Assembly: GCF_024713945.1 (NCBI RefSeq)
Contig: NC_134680.1
Coordinates: forward strand, 4,798,001-4,862,000
Length of the DNA stretch: 64,000 nt
Reading direction: 5' to 3'
Source of the DNA: Dermatophagoides farinae
Taxonomy: Eukaryota; Arthropoda; Arachnida; Sarcoptiformes; Pyroglyphidae
Below the pieces are notes generated by a model, which had not been told where the DNA came from, searched no databases, and worked only from the letters and a program-made list of their open reading frames with translations. Below, in pieces: positions 37,301 through 50,883 of the stretch. The position numbers and the translations under genes were made by a program. Numbering within the stretch: position 1 is the stretch's first letter; each line of letters starts with the position of its first letter.

Positions 37301-37682
37301 CCACCAAGTTATTTTCCGCATCATTTCATGATTGACACCTGTTGATCTGATTCGTGTATGTGTGTGTGTTGTAGGGGTATGGATCATTGATTATCATCTA
37401 TTTCACTGAATTTTTTTTTTATAAAATTCGAATTTTAAAACAAAAAAATGGACAAATTATCTTGATTACAAAATTTTAAAATCAATCAATCAAATCAAAC
37501 ACTAAAATTTAGATCTGATAATCAGATATTTGTGCAAGCTTTGAATCAATTAATTAAGATAATAATTTTAGGTGACAACGACATACATACACAAACATGT
37601 TGTGGCTATCAAATTATCTTTCTTTTTTTTTTGACTGTCAATTTAGATTTCATTAAATGTCGACAAATGAATGAAAAAGCAG

Positions 37683-37712
37683 CATCAACAGATTTATATA
37701 AATCTGTTGATG
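37683..37712. repeat. Second perfect 30-bp palindrome
   Basis: A spacer-free palindrome centred at 37697/37698 on TTTATATAAA. The half-site reads CATCAACAGATTTAT. The symmetry stops exactly at 30 bases, like the one at 28106-28135, and the two are not related in sequence. Confidence 0.97.
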
Positions 37713-39249
37713 TACAAAACTTGTCACAATGTTGTAGAAAAAAAAACTTCACTTTCGCTTCACTTATATAAACAGACACACACACACACACACCAGTGAT
37801 TGACGTAAGACATATGTATTTGACATTTCAAATGAGAAATATGAATATTTATAGAAAAAAAATGAACGAAAAAACAAATGAAAATTGAATGAGCAAAGGA
37901 GGAAAAAAACCTGAACTGAATTTGAAAGTCAAGGAAACGGCAACAATCAACCAACCAACCAACCAACCAACACAAACTAACTAAACTCAAATGTTCAATT
38001 TAATTTTGCACACAAAAAAAATCACCAAGTCAGGTTGGTGAGTGAGTGAGAGAGAGAGAAAGCGAGGGAGAGAGAGTATATAAATGATAATTTGTCAAAT
38101 CAACACCTTTAACGACGAGAAACAACATATTAAACACACACAAACATATTGACAACATAAACGATGTATATCAGCTGTTGAATGTTTGTAGTTGTTGATG
38201 AATTGATTCTAAAATTTCATTCATTCATTCATTTTTTCTCTCTTTTGCCTGTGTGTGTGTGTTTGAACTAGGTTTTTTATTTTTGATTAATGATGAAACG
38301 AAATGTGAAACGAAAAAAAAATTATTAATCCTTGTTTGTGTGTGTGTAAGCATCATATACGTGTTTAGAAAGATTAATGAAAAATAATTCCGTTCCGTTT
38401 TGTCTCTCTTTTTTTTTTTTTGGTGGGAAACACAAAAAAAAATCCAGAATCCGTTTTATTTTGTTAATCTTAAATATTCAAAAAAAATCGATTCAAATCA
38501 ATCATAATTTGATTTAAAATCGATTTTTTTCCAATTTCAGAAATATGACGATTAAATCGTTTCATATTCATCAATACATTATGATTGGAAAGAGGAAAGA
38601 AACAAAAAAAAAATCTTTCGATGATTAAGCTTGATATCTGAGGAAATGAAATCCTCTTTACAACCAAACAAACGCTACCATGAAAACATCCATACAAACA
38701 CATCTGACAATAATCAAAATTGATCGATTCGAATCAAGTTTTTTTGTGTGTGTGTGTGATCAGTTGATGATTAAAACTTGGAAAGAAAATCCATTTTCTC
38801 ATTCCATCTTCTATCCCATACAATAACAACAACAACAACAACAACAACACGACAACATTGAGGGCATTACAAATCAGAAAAAAAAGAAAAGAATCACAAG
38901 ACATCATCTCAGAAAAAAAACAAGCAGCAACAGCAACAAAGGTGTTAAGAATTAAAATGAAGAAAAAAACCATAACAAATACGGAAACTATTTTTAACCA
39001 CACACATAGAAACAACACACACACAGGTTGATCATGAACATCAAGTGTTAATGATGTTTTGTTAAAAAAAAAATTTAGCTTCTGTCTGGCAGTCGTCGAT
39101 GATGATATGCTCTACATTTCAAAATAAAACTGAATGATTTTTTCAAAGAAAATTCCAATTTTCTTTCTTTTTTTTCTCATCAAAATTCAAATTCTCTTCA
39201 AAATTATGATTCGTTTTTCATGGTTTGATAATATGTGATGGCTACTAGC

Positions 39250-39369
<120 letters not shown>

Positions 39370-42300
39370 TTGGGTGACATAACGCCAGCTCTCAAGTAGT
39401 AGCAAAATTATTCAAGGGAAAATTGCAAAAAAAAAACAAAATTCTCAAATAGCTCATGTGTGTCAAATACTGTATATCACTGGACCATTTTTTTTGTCAT
39501 TGAATGTATTGATTTAACATTTTATATATACACACCTATATTGTGAATGTGGAACCCATCAAAATATCCAAAAATTCAACCAACCATTCAATGTGAAAAA
39601 AAAGTGAGAAATAAAATAGTCAATTTCCTATTCATGGGGATTGATGATCATGTCTAAAATCAAAACCACCAACACCACCACCACAACAACAACGAGTACA
39701 TAAACCGATCAGCCAACAACGACAAAAAAACCGATAAAAAAAATCTCAATGAAATGTGAAAGGATACTATAGTACGTAGTAGTAAATAGTAGTTTGGAAG
39801 GAAGAAAATGAAAAGTATTTCTGGTCGAAATAACCACATGATGATGATGATGACGAGAATCCAAAAAGCTAAAAATGAGAAAAGGAAAAAAACCAGAAAA
39901 AAATTCTATGCATGGCTTGACATTGGAATTGGTGATTTTTTTCTTTCATTCATAGTTATAATGAAAATGGACATATATCATCCAAACAACAACAGTGAAA
40001 AACCCATAACTATAGTCAGTTGTTACCAGAAAAAAATGAACAAGAAAACACCACCACCACCCCCAAATAATAGTTTTAGGGAGCCAGCCAGCAAAAAAAA
40101 AGCCGAACAACAACATCTTCATCATCAATGCAACAAGTGGTCACTGGATTGAAACTTAATTACGAAAAAAATGGGCAGCATCAGCAACAGCAGCAATAAT
40201 ATGAAACGAAACGAAACGAATAATTTTTTTTTTTTCGTTATTTCGTTTTGGTTATCACATTGGTAGTTGCTGTTGTATTTAAATATACCTGTGGAATGTA
40301 AAAAAAAAGAAATGAAATGAAATTGAAACGATAAAATGGATGTGTGTGTGTATGTTAACCAGCGAAACAACAAATATAAAAAGAAAAAAAAATACTCAAT
40401 ATACAGACATCGCCCAATAACGAAAAAAATGCCATAATCTTTGTTGTTGGGCGAGCACACACTTTGTGTTGTTTGACTATCGTCATTTCAATATTCAAGA
40501 AAAAAAAAAGAAAATTTCTGCCAAAAACTGAAATTGCATTTTCAAAATGGGCAACGTAAGAAAAAAAAATTTTTTTTTTGGAAAAACACACACACACACT
40601 GAATGTGGATACCTGGAGTTTGTGAGTTTGCAACAATAAAGAAATCGAATCATATTCGAAACGGTAGAAGTCTGTCAGCGTGCGTTGTGTGTAATGTTGA
40701 ATTAAGTGATTTGGAATGCGAAAAAAATGGATTTTTTTCTTACGCTGTTCATAATAACTTATGTGCCGTTTTTGTTATGTTGTTGAGAACAAACTTTTCA
40801 TTTAGCATCCTCCTTATTTTTTTTTATTATTTTGCATGACTTGTCCAAAAAAACGATGAGAGATGGAGTTGTAGCGTGCAAAGTTGTTATATTATTCATC
40901 ATCGTCATCATCATCGCCAAATGATTATCGATGATCATTTTGATTAAGATCATGATGATGAAAAAAAATGCGTGTAATACACCCAAAAATATCGTAATCA
41001 TCAAGAAAGATTTTTTTCCACTCAGTTTTTTTTCTGATCATTAGATAATAAATCGATATGGATCAAAATGTAAAAAAAAATTGGATCAATCCATAGTCAG
41101 GCTAGCCAAATATTATTATTATTTTTCTTGCTTTTTTCTTCTATTTTATTTTTACTATAGAAAAGTTTTTCAACATCTGAATTATTATTATTTTGGATCA
41201 ATGTTGTTTTCATATATACTGGCCACCACCACCACGAACAACCACCACCATCACCGACATTATTATTATTTGTACACCAAGTATATGATTATCACATCAT
41301 CACTGAAAACATCATCATGAAATTTTATATATAATTATAATTGGATAGGATAGGATTTTAGATTCAAGATTTAGTTATTATTATTATTATAATAATGATA
41401 ACCATTGGTCAATGATATACAATAATCATCAAAATGGATTATATATTACTATTATTATAAACGATAATTGTCATCGTGTGTGTCTATACGACGAATAGTC
41501 GTGGTCTCACTTTTTTTTCAAGTATTTTTTTTTTGTTCAAATTTTTTCTTTCAGTAGTGTAGATTATTGAGAAGAAATGCACGATAAATCGAATGATGAA
41601 TTGAAAGAAATGAAGGGCAGGACAGAAAAAAAAATCTTTTCAACGCAAAAAAAACAAACAAACATGGGAATTATGATGAAATAAATACCGAACAAGCACG
41701 TACAAATTCCAACAAAAACACGTGCTGCTGCATTTCACTTTTTTTTCTTTATATTGAACACGTGTGTATTGAAAAATTCAGAATTTTTATTCCATTTCCA
41801 AAATAGTTTTTATTTCATAAATTTAAAAATTCAAAAATTTCATTTAAAACAAACAAACACTGGCCTACATAATATATAGGTCTGGTTGTTGTTGTTGATG
41901 TTGTTCTGAAAATAAAAATTCAGGATTGATCAATCAAAAAAAACTGAAGCACTGAAACTGAAACAAAAACAAACAAACAAAAAAAAGTGGATAACGCCTA
42001 GATTATTAACGATAATGGAAAACAGAAACAGCAACAAGTGAAAAAAAATTCAGATTCAGATCATAAAACAAAACAACAACAAAAATTTATCATTATCATC
42101 ATCATCATACATCATACATCATCATATTTCATTAGTACATTCCATATTTAACATACACACACACAGAAACACAGACACCACCACCACCTTGCTTTTATAT
42201 CCCATTAATTTCATGATTTGATATTAAACAAAAAAAAATTCTTTCTTTCTTATTTTTATTTCATTTTCTATCGGTCCAAAAAAAAAACACACTGTTTGAC

Positions 42301-44207
42301 CTATACACATAGATAAATAAATAATATTCACTCTCTTTCTGGTCATCATCATCATCAACATTATTATTGACGCCATTTTGCCGACGCAAAAAAAAACAAT
42401 ATTATAATAATAAGCAAAACAAATTCACACATTCGTTGAACGAGAAAAAAAAATATGAATTGATATTAAAAACAACAGCGAAAACAAAACACTAAACACC
42501 AACACCTTTACATACATACACACACACACACACACATAGAGAGAGAAAGATGAATAATAATCATCATCATCATCATAATAATAATATTCATAATCATAAT
42601 GTAAATAAGGTGAAAAAAAATAAATGAAAAAAAACACATACACATCATATGAATATGGAAAATATTATTTTGAATTCAAACGAAAAAAAAATAGTGTATC
42701 CACTATGCATTACACAAATAAATAGATTCAAATCAGTCATCATCATCATCAGGTCTTGTTTATTCATTATTCAAAAACGTTTTGGGCCATATGTGTGTGT
42801 GTGTTCCAAAACAATGAATAAAATGGCCAAAAAAAGAAAGAAAGAAAAAAAGACATTTTCATGACAAGCAGAAAAAAATGACTAAAAATCTCGTCACATC
42901 TTGAAACAAGTGATCCAACAGCAGCAACAAGAACAGCAATGAATAGTCAGATATTTGAGTAAATATTTAGTTTAGAATATTGAAAAAAAATGATAAATAA
43001 AAAAAAACACACCGACGCCCTTCTGTGTTCCAACCAAGCAAGAAAAAATTTTTGAGATTTTGTAGTGTTCAAGAAATCTGAAAAATCTGATACAAAAATT
43101 GAAAAATGAATTCATTCATTCATCATTTATTATTTTTTCTGTTTGTCAGCACAATATGAAAGTTCAGCTGGTGTTTCCTTATATTTATTCATCATCCAAG
43201 ATCATCTTGGAACCAAAAATAACAACAACGACGTAGACGAAAAAAAAATTGACCATTATACATTTGTTGTTGTTGTTGTTCTATACGTAAAAAAAAGATC
43301 ACGATCAATTTTGATGGTCAAATCATCATCATCATCATCATCATGAAAATCGAAATCAAAGAGAAAACACATGTCGTAGATACATGCACTGATCAACGAT
43401 GATGATGATGATCAAAAGAAGATGTAGAAAGAGAAAAAAACAAAACAAAAAAAACTGAATGGCCTTGTTAGCCGGAACTTTTGGATGATGATCACGCAAG
43501 CTCCATATACATATATTGTGAGTAGATATTCAACAACAACAACAACAATAAATAGGCGCCTTCCATATATTGAAATATCCTGTTTTTCTGAGTGTGTATT
43601 TTAAAGTTTAACAATAAAAAAAAACATACAGAAACAGAAAATATCTGGATTCCACAACCTTGTAATATGGTCTGAACAATATTTTCTGATTTTTTTTTCT
43701 TCTTCATTGAAACTTCATTTCACCTGTTTCATCAAAAAAAAAATGAAATGAAATTATGTGATGCACACAAAGCAAAAAAATGACCATATTGATGAAAAAG
43801 AATATTCATTCATACATTTTTTTTGATGAAGAATTTTTCGTTCGTTTGTTTGAAAAGAAAATAGAGATTTTTCTTTCATGATAACTTTAGTAATGAAAAA
43901 AAAAATGAAAAGTTTCAATGGTAATGGTTCCATGAATGGTAAAAAAAATATAGTCTCAAATGAAATATAACTCAAACATTTACAAAGACACACACACACA
44001 CATACACCTGTTGATCATTATCAATGGCGTCGTTCTTATACTATGTCTGTTGTTGTTAAATCGTTGTATTTGTGTTTCAAACGCCGAAAATCGAAATAAT
44101 TTTAGGGAAAAATGCGTGAAAATCAATTAAATAGATCAAACAAGTGTGGTGGTCACCATACAATCGAATAAATTCAAAGATAAAATCATTGGAAATGAAA
44201 AACTTAC

Positions 44208-45573
44208 CAAGCATTTTACTTAGATCAGCATTATGTAGATCCGGATTTTCATCGGCCAAACGTTTACGTTCAGCTTTTGCCCATACCATAAAGGCATTCA
44301 TTGGACGACGAATTCTTTGCTGTTGTTGTTGCTGCTGTAACGTTGTTGCTTGATGATGATGCTGTTGTTGTTGTTGATAATGATGATGCTGATGATGAGA
44401 AATATGAGGATGTGAATGTAAATGATGAGAAAGTTGCGGATGATGTTGATGAGGATGAGCATGTGATAGATGTTCATGATCAATATTACTATCGATTGTA
44501 ATATTCGATTGTTGTTGATCAATTATCGTTGCTGATGCTGCTGTTGCCATCATTGATATTGGTGATGGTGATAATGGTGGTTGTGTTGTTGCTGTTGCTG
44601 TTGAATGATGCATGGTCATCAATGATGATGATGATGATTGATGATTACCGACAATATTACCACCACTATTGTCATTGGTGATGAGAATATTATTTGAATT
44701 ATTGCTGTTCGATGATCCATGCAACGGATGTGAATGTTGTTGATGGTGATGATGATGATGATGAGAATGGCCAATATTACCACCGGAACTATTCACAGGT
44801 GATGTTGTTGTTGTTGCACTATTACTACTACTGCTAGTAGTTGTTGTAGTAGTTGCAGTGGATAATAAATGTGACAATGGCAAAGGTGGTGATGATGATG
44901 ATAAAGCGGAAACGGATGAAGACGATGATGATGAAGAAGATGATGATAATTGTTGTTGACTCGAATAATTTGTTGTTGTTGTTGTAGGGGCTGTCATAAC
45001 ATTTATCATCATCATATCTTTATCGTTTGATGATGATAATGATGAATGATGATGATGATGATGATACGTTGTTGAATTATTATTATTATTATAATTAACG
45101 GATGTCATTACAGGTGATTGTGATGTTTGTTGTTGTGGCCAAATTGTAGGTGTAATTGATGATGATTGTGATTGAGATGATGATGAATTCGGATCATTTG
45201 GATCATCATTATTATAACCGGCCATCATCATCGTCATTGGCATTATTGATGAATGATGATATGACGATGATGAATCAATTGTTGTAGGCGTTGTCAATGT
45301 TTTGGATAACGATGATGAAAATGATGTTTTACCATTCATCATTAATGAAATGGTTTTGGAACAACCATTATCTTGTTCGCCATCATAATCATCGATTAAT
45401 TTTAGTTCTTCTTCTTCTTCACCACTATCGCTAGGTGTTAATTTTATAAATTCTAATTGTTGTTGTCGTTGATATTGATGATGATGATGATGATGGGGAT
45501 CACTAGTTACATTAGTAGTAATAGTAGTATTATTATTAGTAGGTGTTGTTGATTGTATCATCATCAACATCAT
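44208..45573 (-). CDS. SoxF: SoxF-class transcription factor, 5' coding exon (N-terminus plus first half of the HMG box)
   Basis: The frame starts at an ATG (45573) with [15 protein letters not shown]. It runs through 420 residues of low-complexity sequence (Ser, Thr, His, Gln and Asn runs, one acidic patch [19 protein letters not shown]). It then enters the HMG box at about residue 420: [20 protein letters not shown], then [16 protein letters not shown]. It ends with one G of a split Gly codon before the donor [17 protein letters not shown] is the Sox-defining DNA-binding segment. The continuation is the exon at 23663-25590. The acidic, Ser-rich N-terminus is far longer than in vertebrate group F proteins. 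An additional upstream exon cannot be excluded. Confidence 0.93.
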
Positions 45574-48500
45574 CGCGTTATCTTTATCAATTGAAATGGC
45601 GAAAAAAACCCGTCGTCATTAATTCGATGATAATTGGTGATTTGATTTTTCCATTTTTCTTTTTAATGCCGATTAATCAAATTAAATTACTTCTCAACAA
45701 TAATAATTGATGATGATGATGATGATAATCTGTTGCCAATTAAATGAAAATTAAGTTGATTGAAATTGAATTTTCGGTGTCAAAAAAAAAAAAAAAATCA
45801 AATAACATAAATTACACACACAGAGAAAGAACACAGGATTGAGAAGAAAATAACAAAATAAAGACCAAAAAAAAAAAAAACGAAAACAAAAACAAGGAAT
45901 AACAGGAATACAAATTTTACAATAAACTAGAAAAAAAACACAACAAATTAAAAACAAATAACAACAACAGCAACAAAAATGAAAAAAAAATGTCACACAA
46001 ATCACAAATTGTTCAAAGACACCTGTTGTGATGGTGGGAAATATAGATGATCAATCAATCAATATTGCCAAAAAAAATGGACAATAAAAAAGTATTTGAC
46101 GTTGACGTTTATGTCCACAGGAAAACAAATAAAAAACACACCCACAACATGAAATTTATAAATTTATTGAGAAGTTTTTATTCACTGTTGTCGTTTCTAA
46201 TGATTCAAGACATTTACATTATTTTTTTTAGGTGCACAACAACCAACCAACTGGCCATCGTCATTTCAATTTGGTCACAAATTATGCACATAAAAAATTA
46301 TATATGTATGCAACAACGTGCACGTGCATGTTTGTCGATACGAAAACGTTGTGTATACAGAAAAAAAAACAACAAAACCCACTGAATATTAATAATTTCA
46401 ATTCACAGAGAAATTTTCTTCGTTTCGATTGCTGGTCGTGATGTTTGTTGTTATGAAGCGAGAATTTGTCCATAATATAACACCGCGCCAAATCATCATC
46501 ATCATTGTAATCGAAATGTTAATTAGTTAATCTATAAATATGCTGTGATTGGCAATAATACGTAAAAAAAACATTTCGATTTGATTGGATGTATGAAACA
46601 TAAATGTGTGTTTGTGTGTTTAATGTGTGTGCGATATATTTATATATGCATGTGTATAATGTGTGTGTGTGTGTGTGACATACATACAATCACAAACATC
46701 AAAACGTAATGATGATGATGATGATAATGATGATGGTGGTGGAAAATATGATGGGAGAAACAAAATGTGACGCCTTATTGAGGATGGACTTGAGGAGTTT
46801 TTTTTTTGTCTTGTTTTGTTTCCAAAATAATGATTTTAATAATGGTTATTAATTGATTTAATGATAATTATCAAATCTGGAACAATTTTTTTTATTTGTT
46901 TTCATAAATGAATGTCACATTTTTGATTCACTTTCAAGGCAGGTAGAGGAGGTAACAATAATTTGTTAATTATGATGATGACGATGATGTTAACGGTGAA
47001 ATTGAACAAAAAAAAACTCACGACATATAGAGATTAAATATTTACTTTGACCATAACGATGAAAACACAGAACAAACATACACACACACACACACGCACA
47101 TTGGATCGGATTTCGTAAAAGTTTTTTTTCAAAAGTGTCGATTGAACGATCGGTGTGGTTCGATGGATCGATTGACTAGAGATGATTGATTGATTGATTG
47201 ATAGAAAATAGCAAAAAAAACCAAAGTAAACGGAAATGAAATTGGATTCGTTTTAGAAAAAAAAACCTATACAAAAAAAAGTAAATGAAAAAACAAAATC
47301 AAAGAATCAGAATCAGAAATATTCTTATATTATAAAAAAAACGAAATTCTTTCTTTCCGAAAACAAAAAAACATTCGTTGCCATTTAACAACAGACAGAC
47401 AGACAGACAAACAGACATGATGATGGTTCAGTGGTAAATGTCGTCTAACAATTTTTATTCTCTCTCTCTCTCTCTATCTCGCTCTCTTTGGTGAAAATGT
47501 CAAAACATCTTTATTATTATTATCATCATCATCATCATCAGATTCAAATTCTCAATTCTTCACATACCGTTATATTTTATTTTTATCAACATTTTTTTTC
47601 GTTTTGTTTCTTCTCAACTTTCTCCAGACAATTATCATCGGAAAGAAAAGAGAAAAGAAATTTTGGCATTGTTTCTTGAATTTTGTTTTGTTTTGTTTGA
47701 TTCGATCATACTTGTGTATATATGGAGTGTGATGAAAGAATTTTCTCGATTTTTTTTATTTCTTTATTATCATCAGCATCAGCATCTTTGATTACTTTTT
47801 TATCGTTTCATTTTCGTAATGCAAAAAAAACGATTCTCTACGTGTTTGTGACTTGATATGGTGACATAAATGATAATTTTATCATTTTAATAAACATCAT
47901 CCAAATAATCATCATTAAAATTAAAAGATTCAAAAAACGATTCTTGATGGATGATAATAATTAACCAGAAAAAAAATAAATTCTAGACGAAAAAATATGA
48001 TTGAAAAGTGTGTGTGTGTCGGTGATCCAGATGGAGTAAAAAAAATTCAATCTGCAAGCTAATCGATCGATTAATTGATTGATTGATTGATTATCACAAT
48101 CACCATTATACCGGGAGCAATCATTTACGTATTATTATTCTTTATTAACCCTTTTGATCACCATACAGACACAGAGAATGGATGATGAATGATTTTTGTT
48201 CCTGAATAGATTGATGTGGTAGAGAACCAGAAAATTGATGATGCCAATAATGATTAATTAATTATATATGACTATCTATATACCGGTTACTTGATTTGAC
48301 ACAAACGACACGCAGACACATACACACAGACAAACATTTTTCATTCCAGGAGAAAAAAACTGGCACTATTAACAAACCTTTTTTCTTAGACAAAAAAAGA
48401 ATGATCAGACCTCAACAACAAAAGGTCAACAAGTGGTAGTTAGAAGTGAATTGAACAACACAAATTGATGATGTGTTTTGAGGAATATTTGAGAAAAAAA

Positions 48501-50883
48501 ATTAAATTCTTCATTTTTTCCGATCATGGTCGAATTAATGAAAAGCAAAATTGAAAAATTCACAATTATCAATATGTTTATCGATGATGATGATGATGAT
48601 AGCAGTGGCATATAACGATGGTGAAATGAAACGAAACGAAACGAAACGAAAAAAAAATTCAATTCATAATACCAAGTGCAACAGGTAGATATTTGATGTT
48701 GTTGTTGTTGTAGCTAGTGCAACAAGCTTGATATTTGGTGTTGTTCAAAACGCGCCAAGCCAATTATATTTTACAACAAACGAAAAAAAAACGTAAAGAT
48801 TGAAGAAAAATAGAAGTTTGTGACAGGAAGCCATCACATACAGGAATGGATGAATGAATGAAATGAAATGAAATGATGGTTAATAAAAATAAAAATAAAA
48901 ATAGGCGGCATACAAAAAAAATTGAAGAATGAAAACATACACACACACATATGAAAAAAAAGAGAAAAAAAAAGAACAGACAACAACAATAATCAACTAA
49001 ACTAGAATATAACAATCGAAAAAAAGAAGAAGGAGAAGGAGAAGGAAAAAAAGAGAAAAGATACCACCACCACCACTGACATCCAGTTGAAGTTCGAAGA
49101 TCACCAACCATACAATCAAAATTGGAGAAAACACTGAAAATATTTTGTATTGGAAATAGATCCAATGTCAAAATATTCCTGAATGGGGATGATGATGAGG
49201 TTGGACTGTTTTTTTTCTTCTTATTGTTATGTAATATGTACGCGGAAGAAAAAAAAACGAACCTGAAAACAAAACAAAACAAAAAAATCAATCAACATTA
49301 CCTTTATTGAATCATGATTTTTTTTGTTGGTTGTCCACTGTTTGGATCACATAATAAACACTTGTTAAAGTTGTTTTTATTTTTGAATTTGGATCAAAAA
49401 AATTTTTTTTTTTTTTTTTGATGAATTGTTGTTTGAACATTTGAAAATTGAATATAAAATGTGTGACTGATGCCGTATACACACACACACACGCATCATT
49501 CTACATCAATCATCATTCGAACCGAATATGAATTCAAATACAACGAAGAAGAAGTAGAAGTGGTGGTGGTGGTGGTGTTGGTGGAAAAAAACAAAAGAAA
49601 AAATTATTTTTTGTTTTCATTCAGGCAATCCAGTCATTCATTGATATGTAGTGGTGGTGGTGGTGGTGTTTTCTATCTGTTGTTGCTGTTATTCAAGACA
49701 TCATATTTGTATTGTCGATTGCCAAAGCCACACACACACACATCATCATCATCATCTTCATCATGATCATCATCATTAACTTTTGGTGATGCCGAATGTC
49801 GATGATGATAATAATAATGCTTCTTGCTCTGTAGCCGATCTATGTTATTCTTGTTCTTCAAACTTCATCGATGATGATGTTGATGATGATGGTTGTGATG
49901 GTGAAAAAGAAGATGCTGAACAACAAAAAAAAAACTTCAAAGTTTTTGTTCATCAAAAAAAAGCATCATGATGATGAAGATGATGATCATCATCTTCTTC
50001 TTCTTCATAAGCCAACAAGCATCGTATAGTTCTATAGTCTTTTTTCCATTCTTTTTCTCTTTATTTTTGTCGTCATCATCATCGTCGTCGTCGTTTATTT
50101 CAGTTCAGTTCGGTGTGTAGTACAATTTTCAGTTGTTTTTGGCTGTTGCAACAACAACAACAACAATTGAAAGATGGAGATCATCATCATTGAAAAAAAA
50201 CCGGAGAATATAAAATATAGCAGAAATGCTTGCATTGCATGCATCATGAATTGATGGAACAAATACAACAAACGAACGATGACGATGATGATGATGGTAA
50301 ATATTCAAAGATTTCCTGGCGATGATGATGTTCACCATCATCATGATGAAGATTTGATTTGGAAAAAAACAAAGTTTTTTCGCTTCCATTTTCGTTGCAG
50401 ATGATGATGATGATGATGATGATAAAAAATTGGTTGTTATATTTTTACCCATTGTATGCATTATTTCGCATATTTTCCCGTATTGGGGATATGTTCAATG
50501 AATGAATCAATGAAAAATCTACAAAAAGAATTTTAAAAAAAATTTTTTTCAATGAAAAATTTTAATTTAAAAACAAAAATTGGCATACCGATGATGATGG
50601 CATGGGGTTTTTTTTTAATTTTTCGTAGAAATATATTCTTTTCTCAATGATGATGTGATATGATATGTGTGTGTATGTGTATTTTTGGCATCCACTATTG
50701 TGATGATGACGATGATAAGATTTCATGAGAATTTTGTCTAAAAAAAAACCACATAACTTCAATCCATCTTCTGATTGTTGATTTGTTGATATGATTAATG
50801 TAAAATCGTGAAAATCGAAAATGATTTAATCGAAGATCAAACGAAAAAAAAAAAATTCTGACCATGATATTCACAATTGAAAA
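45574..50883. other. Upstream flank of SoxF, no gene seen
   Basis: It holds the SoxF promoter and 5' untranslated region, A-runs (for example 45782-45797), (TG)n at 46661-46677, GATT and GACA tetranucleotide repeats (about 47186-47201, 47395-47408) and TC tracts near 47461-47475. A short direct duplication (AGTGCAACA .. GATATTTG .. TGTTGTT) occurs at about 48672-48710 and 48716-48745. No protein-like frame or RNA gene is recognised. Confidence 0.55.

Noticed and set aside
40603-40839. Plus-strand 78-codon frame with mixed composition
   Set aside because: It looks less repetitive than most, but I find no family, start context or splice partner; chance is likelier.
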